Part shown: positions 31,724 through 43,444 of the stretch, one piece after another
How positions within the stretch are numbered: position 1 is the stretch's first letter
How the letters are laid out: every line of letters begins with the position of its first letter
Notes under the pieces: model-generated
The model's input: only the letters and a program-made list of their open reading frames with translations
Databases searched by the model: none
Told to the model about the DNA's origin: nothing
Position numbers and translations under genes: made by a program
Origin: Casuarina equisetifolia
Taxonomy: Eukaryota; Streptophyta; Magnoliopsida; Fagales; Casuarinaceae
Direction: 5' to 3'
Length of the DNA: 64,000 nucleotides
Assembly: GCA_028551475.1 (NCBI GenBank)
Contig: CM052355.1
Coordinates: 18,497,543-18,561,542, forward strand

Positions 31724-34700
31724 TAAGACCGACTGTGGAGGTGAGCTCCTTGTTCCTTTAAGGACCCCATCCTTCCATTTTTAACTGAGTGCACGTTCTG
31801 CTAATCTCGTTAGGCTGATTCTGGGTTCTCGTTGGGCTACTGCAGGCGAGCTTCAAAATACGACTTCAATAGTCCTAAACATAATTTCCCCTACCTTTCA
31901 TGTTGTAAGATTGCTCTTATTTAAGTGCCCTGAGGATGTTGTAAGATTGCTCTTATTTAAGTGCCCCTCAGAAAGTAAGACGGTTGGATCTTTTATTGGA
32001 ATCTTGTATTTTCTGACGATGCTGTAAAAACTCCTCCCTTACTCTCCTCTGTCCAAGGCAATTCCCACAAAGCCACCCCAGTGTTACAAAAGGAACACGG
32101 GCGGCCACAAGTTTAGGCCCGGACTCTCGCTAACTTATTCGGCCTACTGGGTATTTATCGAGCCTAGGAGGTGACTTGGTTTGTGGGGAAGGCCCATTTA
32201 TGTACAAATAATAATCATTTTTTAGTAAACTATAAGCTGTAAGGATTGTTCTGATGTAACTTGTTAAAACTCATAAATATTATCACTGCATCATCAAAAG
32301 TAATAATTGTTGGCGATAAAGATACCATACTCTTTAAGCACCTACAAGTTTTTATTCATCACTTGTTATGTATTAAAATCCTGAGCAAGGTTGAGGGCAC
32401 CTTACGTGCCTTTCAACCAGTTTTAATGATCAAAGCTAGATTCTTTTGGGCAGTGGAGTTATGGAGTTGGTGTGATCAAACATTTCTTTTTTCTTTTAAA
32501 AAAAGAGGAATTCTATTCGTGATATGTCCTTTTGTTCCTTCAAAATTGTTTTTCTCCTCGGAAGTAGAATCATACACTCATTGTAAAGTTGCTTGCTAAA
32601 TCATCTTTGATAAGTTGACCATGGCCACAACCCTTATAAACAGAAGTCATTTTTTGAAGCAATTGGTAGATTTTCTCGAATAAACCGTATATAAATGATT
32701 CTTCAGGCATTGACCACTCGTGCATCCCCTCGTAGATGGATTCGTCCACGATGTCAAAACAATATACTATAAGTTTCAAATTAAAAGCCATTAACAAATG
32801 TCAGTGAAGAAGCTTCTTGAGCATAAAAGTCCTCTATTGAAGAGATATGACCTTTGACCAATATTTATATGTAAAAGATATTCTTCTAACTTATAGATTA
32901 GTTTTTGGGTTAAACTTTATACTTATTTTATTTTATACTAAATTACAAAATAATTTATTTTACCTATTGTTTAACATTGAATTGTTTATGTTTGGTGTAC
33001 GATAGTCTTTAGATTGAATTTGAAGATTTCTAATTATCCGTAAAAAATCTAATTGCAAAATTACTTACAAAAAAAGAAGAGCACCATTAGGAATTGTAAT
33101 CATTGTTTATTCGTTCAACGCAAGAATTGAAGTTCCTTGCGTGAGAAGACGGTAAAATATGGAATTCAAACCCCTTGAAGGTCAAGGAATGTGAAAGTTG
33201 TGAGATTATTTCAACTTTGTGGACTTTGAAAATAGAATGCGGCATGAATCCATGGTGAGGATGTAGACTTGTAAAGAAACACATAATCAAAGGAAAACGC
33301 ACTTGGAAAAGTGGGGAAGAAAATTCATTCAATCCGCCTGCAATCGTGCAACGTGTCCTGGCAATAAAGAAGATCAGACAATGTCCTCCAATGGCATCGC
33401 GATTACTTCAGACCTACCACCCCATAATTTTAGTTGAAAATGTGTTCAGCTACCGCTTTCACGTTAAGTTAAGATCTAACCTACAACTGGTATAGAACTT
33501 ATCGGTTTGATCTGACAGGAATTTAAAACTAAAATTGCATAGTAAAATCATAAGAATAACAAAAAGGAAGAGACGTGAGAATCTATCCTTTTTATAAAAA
33601 TAAAATAAAATAAAATTGAAGAAAAAATAAATTCCAGCTTTACAAAATGATAGTATAATTAAAAGAACTCTTCTTTTCCAAAATGAAGTTTGAAACAGAC
33701 GCCTGCCGCCGGAAACATCATTGCTTCAATCCATGAAATCAGCGATGACGCTTGAATCCCATATTGGTTTCTCTTTCTGAATTTCGAAAAGTCAATTTTC
33801 AGCAGACATGAAAAGTACTTGTTTTTAATTCAGGACAAAGGGACAACTTGTCCACCTTAACATGCCTCACAGAGAAGGCCCCTCCCCAACTTTTTTGATT
33901 CTCTTAGAAGCAAACATTCTCGTGGTTTTTAGATATATGATCTCGGAATTTAAGTTAAATTTGTTTGCGGTCTAGTTAGGAAGAAAAGATGTTTAAAACA
34001 AAGTTTAAATGAAAGCAAAATTTTTTAATTTATGAACTAATCTTTTAAGTTAAGCCTTTGGAAGCAAGGGTTGGGGTTGAGACAAAGCATGTATTGAAAT
34101 CCTCCGACAATGTGCAGTGGGTTGCCAACAAGCATCCATCTCCGGAGTGGTCCTGCCTTTATGCAAAACTAAGACTTTCATCCTCCGCTGGTTCAAAAAA
34201 TCTGATCTGAAAACGATTGCACCTTTTGATTTTCTTTTCTTTTTCTTTTTCTTTGGCTTCAATGAGATTGATGAAACAAGCTCGGTTTTGCTGAAACTAC
34301 AAGCCTTTGGTTTCTAATTGTTGAGACTATGATCATCTAAGAGTTTAATTTCCTGGATTTAATAATATGTCAGTTGATTAGACTGTTTGTTGGGATAGAT
34401 ATTACTCTTTCAGATGCCATGGCATTAAATAATAATAAAATCCCCTGTCACCCTCCCGCATGGAATTAGCCAATTATCTGTGGACTCAGGGTCAACAAAT
34501 GGACGTCCCACCAAACATTTCGCTCCCCCCCCCCCAATTTTCGTAGTTTCTTTGCATGAAGCTAATAAGAAAATCTTTTATGTTTGGTTACAAGGAAAAT
34601 GAACGTGGAGTTGTTAAGAGAATAACTTCCCCAAAGCGTCCAAAAACCCGATCGTTGTCAAAATCGAGGAAGGAAAATTGTCTTGGCGTCCTTCCGTCTC

Positions 34701-35510
34701 ACCTAACCCCGTACGTTAACGCCGACTGGTCAATCCATCGAGACCGTCATCAATTCACCTACCGTGGATAATTCATTTCTGAAATTCATCGTTGATATTA
34801 GCAAGAAAACGAGAACTTACTTAATATAATAATTAAAGTTTTAGTGGTCGGGTAACGACTCTCCTATTATTGGTGGCGGCTGGGGAGCGAGTTGGTGGAG
34901 GATGCAACTGTCCAGAAAAGTAAAATTACTTCAATTTCGCAGCGTCAGTTAAAGATCATTTCTCGATACGCGCCTCACAGGATTCTTACAGAATTGTGAT
35001 CTTGGGCTTACGCGCGGGCGGGAAACTGCGACGGTGTTCGTCGGCTTTGTGATTTTGTTTCTACAATACGGTAACCGTGATTTTGATTTCAAGTGGTTAC
35101 GGGAATTCTCATTTATGTGATTTGAGTTCCAAGATGGGGGATTGAGATCCATCTATGGAGATGAATGGCTTTGTTTTTTTTTCAGATATAGTTACTTGTT
35201 TTCTATCTGTTTCAACGGCCAGCGCGCTAATTAAGCTAAAGATTCTGAGAGACTAGGGATCGGAGTAGCCAAAGAAGTGGTTTCCTAATTTCTGGCTAAT
35301 CTAGATAGTCCAGTCTTATTTAGTGACAACAGAGTGCCAATTGGCTTGTTCATTCTATGTTCTTACAATGAAATAAAATCGTTGTATCTTTTTAGACCAA
35401 TATCCATTTTTGCTAGTTTTGCTTTCGGATAATCGTTTTTTTTTTTCTTGTTACAGATTGTAGTTCAGGAAATTGTTAAGTAGCTGTGAGCTTTTTGTCC
35501 AGCTGAGAAG
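31724..35510. other. PUX1 3' UTR, intergenic DNA and G6PD promoter/leader
   Basis: No gene is supported in this 3.8 kb. The left end is the PUX1 3' UTR. About 32200-34500 is AT-rich with no recognised element. A run of 11 C lies at 34525-34535. About 34860-35510 is the G6PD leader region. A T-rich tract ending TTGTTACAG at 35456 looks like a leader-intron acceptor, leaving about 54 nt of leader before the ATG at 35511. The Lys-rich open frame at 34050-34262 (minus) is a translation of a T-rich tract. Confidence 0.5.
31901..31966. repeat. 30-bp direct duplication in the PUX1 3' UTR
   Basis: The segment starting TGTTGTAAGATTGCTCTTAT occurs at 31901-31930 and again, unchanged, at 31937-31966, so the period is 36 bp. 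It lies about 180 bp downstream of the PUX1 stop codon and so probably within the transcript. Confidence 0.9.
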
Positions 35511-38500
35511 ATGGCATCGGCATGTTGGCACATTGAAAAGAGAGCCTCTCTTAGAACTGATTCCTTTGCACGAGATGCTGAGAATCTTCCTGAAACTGGC
35601 TGTCTCTCCATTGTTGTGCTTGGTGCTTCTGGTGATCTTGCCAAAAAGAAGACGTTTCCGGCACTCTTCAAGCTCTTTCGACAGGTTAGTTTGACCCTTT
35701 TGTGATGTAGTCTTTAAATGTATTCTATGTTTTGTCTGGTCTTCTTTATCTGTTATAGAATTGGGAAAGGATTTTAGTCTTGATTCTTCTATTGATTTTT
35801 TTTATATAATTTATCACAAAGATCGGTAAACGGACTTATTTTACGTTGATCTCATTTGGTCAGTATGTCTTTAGATGACGTCTTAAGTTGATCTTCTTAT
35901 CTATCCAATTTGATGGAATTTTCTAAAATAAAATTGGGGACCTAATCTTCTATTTGTTAAGACTACCCAGGAAGTAGAGTTGCTTGCCATTCTTAGGAGC
36001 TGTGAATTATTATTCTCACTTTGAAATGGATTGAGTTGTTCCCAGGGATTCCTACACCCCGATCAAGTTCACATTTTTGGCTATGCAAGGAGTAAGATTT
36101 CAGATGGTGAACTAAGAGACCGCATACGAGGGTGAGATATTATTTGTTTCTATATTATTGCTTCTATCTATTACAAAGGCAATTATTAGGAGCAACAAAT
36201 GCCTGGTATAGACGATCATAATTGTGCCCCTGTTGTGCAATATTTTAATAAATATATAGCTAAGTTAACTTGCTGGGAAACTTGGAAGAGGAAGACATGC
36301 CTGCTGATTTTTCCTTCTCTTGCTTAGTTTTGTTTTCCTTTGAATTTTTATTTCTTTTACTGTAGTCTTATGTCTGCTCACTTCTTCTCTATTTCTTTCC
36401 CAAAGGAATGATATTAAAAGTTGTTACTTACAAAAACTGTTTCTTCATTTAATTTGCTTCAATTGTTATAAGAATAGAAATCAACGAGGATTGATTTCCA
36501 TGTGATAAATAACTACAGGTATCTTGTTAATGAAAAAAGTGCTTCATCAGAAGAATTGGAACATCTATCTAAGTTTCTGCAATTGGTTAGTACAGCCCTT
36601 ATCCTGCAGATTCTTGGACTTGTTTCCATGATGTACTCACAAGTAACTTGTAATTGCTTTAATTTGTTATTGTAGATTAAATATGTGAGTGGTTCATATG
36701 ATTCCGAGGAGGGCTTCCGTCTGTTGGATAGGGAAATTTCGGAGCATGAATCAGCAAAGAATAGTGTTGAAGGATCATCTCGGAGACTCTTTTATCTTGC
36801 ACTTCCTCCATCAGTGTATCCATCTGTCTGCAAGATGATCCGGCATTATTGCATGAATAAATGTTAGTTTTTCCAACTCATATTTGGTGTTGGAGCTGAA
36901 AGTACCAATAAATCTGCACAATAGTATTTGGTCATTCATTTTAAAAAGATGAATTTCATTCATATTGCTGTTGGAAGGTACTGCATGAAGGTTTTTATGA
37001 GAGAATAATAACAAAAACAACTATCATAGGTTGTGAGATTAATAATTATCTTTTCTTTCTGTACTCAAGTCTAACCTTATAACTTTCTTCACGTGCTTCT
37101 AGAAAGGAGCTTAAAGACAAAAAAATGAAGGAAAGATATGGATGCCCTCCTGAGGAGGCATTAGTACAAAATAGGCAGCAAACTGTCTGAAATGTATATC
37201 TATGTGTTAGAATGCAAGTTCTGGAGAGGTTTCAGTTTAGAATAATGTTTTGCTTCTTTATGTAAAATAGTGTATACTCGTGCCTTTCTTTTCATTGTTT
37301 TTATGGTCTCACCTTGCCCATAGAAGTAGCCATTTCGAATCATCTGAGTTGCTTTATATTTATATTTCTTTTCATTCTACCATTGCTCTGGTGGGGGGAG
37401 AAGTCTGACATATCTGAATTCGTGTTTATATAGCTGGATGCCAGCGAGAGAAAATTAGTGGTTCTGATTTCCCAGTAAATGGAAAAATTCCTTTCTTGTT
37501 GCTTTGTCAATAATCTCGAGCCATGTTTGCTTAGAAATGTGGAAATTTGTTCTCTTCACTAAGTTTTTAACAAGGACTGAAAATTGGGCATTATAGTTAA
37601 TTGAATTGGGACGTTGGGATTGTGTTTCCAGAATGAGTAGTAATTTTTGAATATCTGATGCGGACTTTCTCAGTGGCTTTATCTAAACCTTTCCAGCTGA
37701 TCTTGGTGGATGGACGCGCGTTGTTGTAGAGAAGCCTTTTGGCAAAGATTTGGAATCAGCGGAACAACTCAGTTCCCAGATTGGAGAGTTATTTGAGGAA
37801 CCCCAAATTTACCGTATTGATCACTATTTGGGGAAAGAATTGGTGCAGAATCTGGTAATATATATGTACACATATGTACATATGTTTTGTTTGTTTATTT
37901 GTTTAAATAAAGTTTGCTTGTTTCTATTCTGACATTGAATCCACAGTTGGTTCTTCGTTTCGCAAATCGTTTCTTCTTACCACTATGGAACCGGGACAAC
38001 ATTGACAATGTGCAGGTGAGTGTTCTTCCCCTGATCATGGTTGAAAGTTAGTTACGTGAGGTGAGGTTGTAAAAGTACAAGACTAATTATTAAGTAAGAA
38101 GGCACTTGAATCAGGCTATAATCCATTGTCAACCCAAACTATTTTATTCATTAATCCCCTTACGTAACATGTGGTACTTCTAAGCACTAATAACATACGA
38201 ATCTCAATCTGCATCCATGTTGGATGTATCTCCTGCAGATTGTGTTCAGGGAGGATTTTGGAACTGAAGGTCGTGGTGGATATTTTGACGAATACGGGTA
38301 TAGTCCTCAAATGTTTGCATCTCAGTTTGTTCACTGTGAAAGACTGTAAATGAGAAATCATTTCTTAGTCTTTTGTGTTCTTTTGTTATTTTTTCTTATT
38401 TGAAATTTTCATTCTATAGGTTGGTCGTAGGTTTTTTATTGATTCATTCTAAATTATTTGCGGACCCTGGAAAGGTTACTTTTAAAATTTCAGTTCTAAA

Positions 38501-41500
38501 CTGCCAATCATATTTTAGAATCTTCATTGGCTTCCCTAGTTTTATATATTAGATATATGTTGTTGGTTAAGGGAACTAAATAATTGATTGTTGTTTTGGC
38601 AGAATTATTCGAGATATCATTCAGAATCATCTATTGCAGGTAATGCTTTGGAATTAAGATGGGAGTAGATTCACTTACACTTAAAGATATCATATCTTTA
38701 TGATTTTTATCTCTTAAGTCTGGATTATCTGTTTTGTTGGAATGCTTAGAGGGTTGTAGTCCAACTTTTCCTCTTGGATCCTGAACTTCAGTTTTTTAGT
38801 GTCCATATTTTTCGTGTTTGACATCTGTTTGTGGTGAGATACTCAAAGGTACTTGGTAGACCTTGTGTTTGTTGTGGCAATATCTCCACCTTTACACTTG
38901 TTCCATTGGATATTACTATTCACTCTTTACCAAACAACTGCAGGTTCTTTGCCTGGTTGCCATGGAAAAGCCTGTTTCTCTCAAACCTGAGCATATCCGG
39001 GATGAGAAAGTCAAGGTATGTCTCTTTACACGCCATTTTGTGGACTCAATTCAATAGCTTTTTACTAATGGCACTCTAAAGCCTCTTCTATGCTAAAAAA
39101 AAGTAAGATGTGTTGGTTCCCCCCATTCCCCCACTCCCCCGATCCAAACCCTTCTGTCTTTGTCTCTGCATCTATCCCACAGTAAATCTTGAGGAGTATA
39201 AAATTTGACTTTTTTCTTTTTGAATACTCATATATTGCCGTTGACATTTAGCTTTTCTCCCCTTAGAATCTTTTATTCTTACTTACATGCTATGAGTTCT
39301 AGATGCGTTTTCTTACATTGCTTGCTGCTATTATGTCAAAATTAGGTTCTTCAATCGGTTGTTCCAATTAAAGATGATGAGGTTGTTCTTGGTCAATATG
39401 AAGGCTATAGGGATGATCCAACAGTTCCTGATCACTCCAACACTCCAACTTTTGCATCTGTGATTCTGAGAATACATAATGAGAGATGGGAAGGTATGGT
39501 ATATTTCTCAATTTGTTCTTTTATTTTTTTATTTTTAATTTAAAGAGTACATATTTATTTTCAGTGGAAGTGGTCTCTGAGCCTCAGATTTGGGTAGTCA
39601 GTAAAATTCCACACCTTCTTTTCAATTTCTGCTTACCATCAGATCTAATTTCTTATTCAGGTGTCCCATTTATACTTAAGGCTGGGAAAGCATTGAATTC
39701 AAGGAAGGCAGAAGTGCGAGTTCAATTTAAGGATGTTCCTGGTGATATATTCAAATGTATGGCAATGTAACTTGAGTTCTTGATGACTTGTCTTTGACAT
39801 TTTGCCTGGTTCCATATACGGCTTCTCTAGTTTTCTATCTTTAACTTGCCTGCGGAAGAAATGGAGATAATTATTGAATAATCACCATTGAAAGTTCTAG
39901 CATATTGAAATGAGTAGTAGTAGTAAGTCAAAAAATTTGGTTATGGGGCCTCTCGTCATTTCTTTTCCTCTCTCCTCATGAATGGAAGTAATGCAACGAA
40001 TTATGACGATTTGAAGATTTTTATGCTGGGGGATAAGCATAAAGGCTCATTGTCTGTTTCTTTAGCTTGTTCATAACCAACTCTTCTTGCTCGCTACATA
40101 ATCATGTCTTCTTGCTGCCTCGTACCTTCTTGGACGGCTTTCTGTATTCAGCATTCATGTGCTGTTATTCCCATAAGAAAGATTCATTGTCTGTTTCTTC
40201 AAATATGTTTGTTCAACTCTTCTTGCTCGCTACATAACCATGCCTTCTTCCTGCTTCATGCCTTCTTGGCCAGCTTTCTGTATTCAGCATTTGTTATTTC
40301 CCATAACCAAGTCGCCAAAATGCTTGATGGACTGTCAAATATTATGTTGCTTTAGCATTCCAATTCATTTCTTGACAGAATGTTTTTCTCCCTGTTTAGG
40401 TAAAAAACAAGGCAGAAATGAGTTTGTGATACGCCTTCAACCTTCAGAAGCCATGTACATGAAGCTTACGGTATGTTAGTGATTCTAATATGTCTTTACA
40501 ACAATCATTAGTGCAAGATGTTTGAGCTGGTACCTGTTTACGTTATCATGTTTGTAGTTGTTGAAAGACTTGTTGGGGTACTGTTTGAAGCAATGAACAC
40601 TGTGCATCTTCAATCTTTGAAGTATTTGAATTTCAGCTTTTTCTCCAGGACTTAAATTTTGGAAAGCTCTTCAACACATCTCTGAAACCTTGAATCTAAT
40701 CTAGAAATAGGTCCCAAATTGTGAAGTTCTGAGAACAAGGTTGCTTTTTGTGGTTATCAAATGTAAAGGCTTGAAGCACCTAAACTAAACTCAGTAGCAT
40801 CTTTGCTATATTTTATTATTACAGCATATCGTCCTGTAATTTGTAGACATATTATGAGCTGAAAAGAAATTGAGGGAAAGTAGTATTATTCTTAATTTTA
40901 CAGGAATCCCCTCAATAAGGTTAATTAGAATGTCTTACTCTTTCTCACTTTTTGTTCTCTGAAAACCCAAATCTCAATGTTGCTGGTGCAGGTCAAGCAA
41001 CCTGGCCTGGAGATGTTAACTGTCCAAAGTGAATTGGACTTGTCATATGGGCAGCGTTATCAAGGGCTTGCGATCCCAGAGGCTTACGAACGTCTGATTC
41101 TTGACACGTATGATTCTTTACCTTCCATGTTCTTATTGCTTCTGATAATTCTTATTTTGTTACAGACAGTGAACAGGACATTTTTGAACTGCACATACAA
41201 CTCTTGTGAAATAGTAATGTTGAGACGCAACAGACTTAGAATGGGAATTTTGTTTTGCAGAATAAGAGGCGATCAGCAGCATTTTGTTCGCCGAGATGAG
41301 TTGAAGGTATGAACATAATAGACCCAGTTAAATATACCCTTAGCATAATGTCACAGCTTCTGATTTGACGGTTGTGTCAACCATCAGGCTGCATGGGAGA
41401 TCTTCACGCCTCTTCTGCACAGAATTGACGACGGACTAATGAAGCCGCTTCAATATCAACCAGGCAGCCGAGGTCCTGCAGAAGCAGATGCACTGCTAGA

Positions 41501-41555
41501 AAAAGCTGGTTATGTTCAAACACACGGCTATATATGGATCCCTCCCACCCTGTAG
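35511..41555 (+). CDS. G6PD: Glucose-6-phosphate 1-dehydrogenase, cytosolic isoform (15 exons, 517 aa)
   Basis: This enzyme oxidises glucose-6-phosphate with NADP+ to 6-phosphogluconolactone, the first step of the oxidative pentose phosphate pathway. Exons are 35511-35684, 36046-36131, 36519-36585, 36676-36862, 37697-37854, 37947-38015, 38239-38297, 38603-38639, 38944-39015, 39346-39493, 39661-39756, 40400-40470, 40992-41107, 41261-41306 and 41388-41555, totalling 1,554 nt with GT-AG borders and consistent phases. The start [19 protein letters not shown] has no plastid transit peptide. The coenzyme site [10 protein letters not shown] is at residues 38-47, and the substrate and active-site motif RIDHYLGKE at 211-219 is complete. 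Length matches cytosolic plant isoforms (about 515 aa), as does the fine exon split. No missing residues were noticed. The recalled Arabidopsis counterpart is G6PD5 (At3g27300), beside PUX1 as here. Which of G6PD5 and G6PD6 is closer was not resolved. Confidence 0.96.
40048..40305. repeat. Diverged ~135-bp tandem duplication in G6PD intron 11
   Basis: Two adjacent copies can be aligned by eye, at about 40048-40168 and 40184-40303. They share TCATTGTCTGTTTCTT, CTCTTCTTGCTCGCTACATA and TTTCTGTATTCAGCATT at a spacing of about 135 bp. They differ at many sites, so the duplication is not recent. It lies in the intron between exons 11 and 12. Confidence 0.85.
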
Positions 41556-43213
41556 AACACAGCGTGCTTGCTTTTGTGGCGTACCGCATAAATAATCTTC
41601 CACGAAAAATTACTCCTCTACTGAGATTGATAAGCGTTTTTTTTTTAAAAATCAAAGTGAGTATCTGATGTGGCGTGTAAGAGCTGTGTATTATGAAGGC
41701 GATACAACTTAACGAACGAAATAATTGCCCTTCTTCGGGCACGGTGTTCCTGTCAAAACGAATAGAGATCCAAGCAACACTAGTATGTCTTTCCCTTCTA
41801 ATCTCTTCTGCCTTCGAATGTTGTATAAAACCGGTATCAAGAAAAATAATAAAACCATGGAGTTGTATAGAAAAGCTTCTTCATTTTAATTCAAGGTGCT
41901 TATTTTGTCCCCTGAAGATTCTTAGACGCTTCCCTCGAAGGATAGGATGAAAGAGGTAGCTTATTCCAATCCGATTGCGTGGCTTCCAAGTTAAACAAAA
42001 TGAAGTTGGAAGCTGATCTCTATGGAATATGAGCCTAACCTATTTGTAAAGAGACCATCCTTCCTGTTAAGGTGCCGTCGACCTCGAGTGTCAGCCAAAC
42101 TTGAAACTCTTTAAGCCAAAGACGGCTGCTTTGCCTCACTGGGAATCGAAGCGATTTGGTTCAAAGATTAGTATTTTGGATTTTCGCTAACCTTTTCATC
42201 TTTGTTCCTTAATTCGATCATTCTATCTGACACTCCGCCAAGTCCAAGTTTGACAGTTCGGTGCCATTCTAGCCACATGGGAGGTTAAAGTTTGAATCTC
42301 TCATTTCCCGAATAAATCTCCTAAATCATCTATTCCTATTTTGGATTTAAACAAACAAACAAAAAAAAAGACAATCTGTTAAGTGTAATTTAAATTTAAA
42401 TATGTAAGGAAATGTAAAACTCTACTTGTTATTGTTTTTAACAAGTAAAAAAATTTCCCAGTAAAATTCTTACATACTAAATACAATAATAATGATTAAC
42501 AATTTTGTCTTAGAGAAATAATTTTTCTTATGATCTTAAGTAAGTGAGTTGTATGATTCTCAATACAAAACGCTTTTTTTAAAGAGGATATTTTAATTTG
42601 ATGTTTCGAGTAGGATTTAAATTTTTTTGTTTAAAAGAAATCATGTCAACATAGATGGAATTTGAATTTAATTAGGATTTAGTTTTCATGATACCATTAT
42701 TTCTCAGTTTAAACTTAGTTTATCCTTAAAAAAAAAAAAGATAGAAAAAGAACTTATTCCCATAAAAAAAGGAGATAGAAGGAGATATCCTCAAAGCAAA
42801 GCAAACGTATCCAATCTCTGAGCCGAAGGCAAGTCCTAGATTCTAATTGGTCCAAGAATCTGGTTGGGAAATCTTTAGCCCCTCTCTCTCCTCTCTCCTC
42901 TCTCCTCTCTCTGCAAATTCTTCTCATATTGCTCATCCTTTTCCTTCCTTCGAATACGCTTCGGCCTTCTATGGCCCCTTCCATTTCTCATCTCTCTTTC
43001 TCGGTTCCTCTCCGCACCTCACATTATTAGAAACATCAAGAACAAAAAGAGAAAAAAAAAAAAAAAACTTATAGTCCTCCCCTCTTTCTAGTTCCATTTG
43101 TTTCCTCCTCTTAAAATGACTCTGTTTTGATCTTCATCTACGCTCTTTGCATTAAGTTCTTCTCCTGAGTTCCGGTCCTTTTTTTTTTTTTCCTTGGCCA
43201 CCTGAATCGGAGG

Positions 43214-43280
<67 letters not shown>

Positions 43281-43444
43281 CCTTGGATTTACTTGATATG
43301 AATCGAATATCAAGCGTCCTAGCTCGTTTCTCTCTATTTGACGTGCAAAGCTTTATGGATACTATGTGAGTGGATTGTTTCGGCCCTGTCTTGTTCTCTT
43401 GGCATAAGATTTGTGTTTCTTTTCTTGGCTCCCAAGAAACTGGA
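41556..43444. other. G6PD 3' UTR, intergenic DNA and F-box gene leader
   Basis: No gene is supported. The first few hundred bases are probably the G6PD 3' UTR. About 42350-42760 is very AT-rich. From about 42870 the sequence turns pyrimidine-rich (CTCTCTCCTC runs), and a long CT microsatellite at 43225-43277 lies in the probable leader of the F-box gene. Confidence 0.5.
43225..43277. repeat. Long CT microsatellite in the F-box gene leader
   Basis: A (TC)n run of about 26 units, the longest dinucleotide tract in the window, sits about 170 bp upstream of the ATG at 43445. It is on the sense strand as CT. Confidence 0.9.

Noticed and set aside
34050-34317. Lys-rich and Phe-rich small frames on both strands
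   Set aside because: They arise from one T-rich/A-rich tract and lack any conserved motif.
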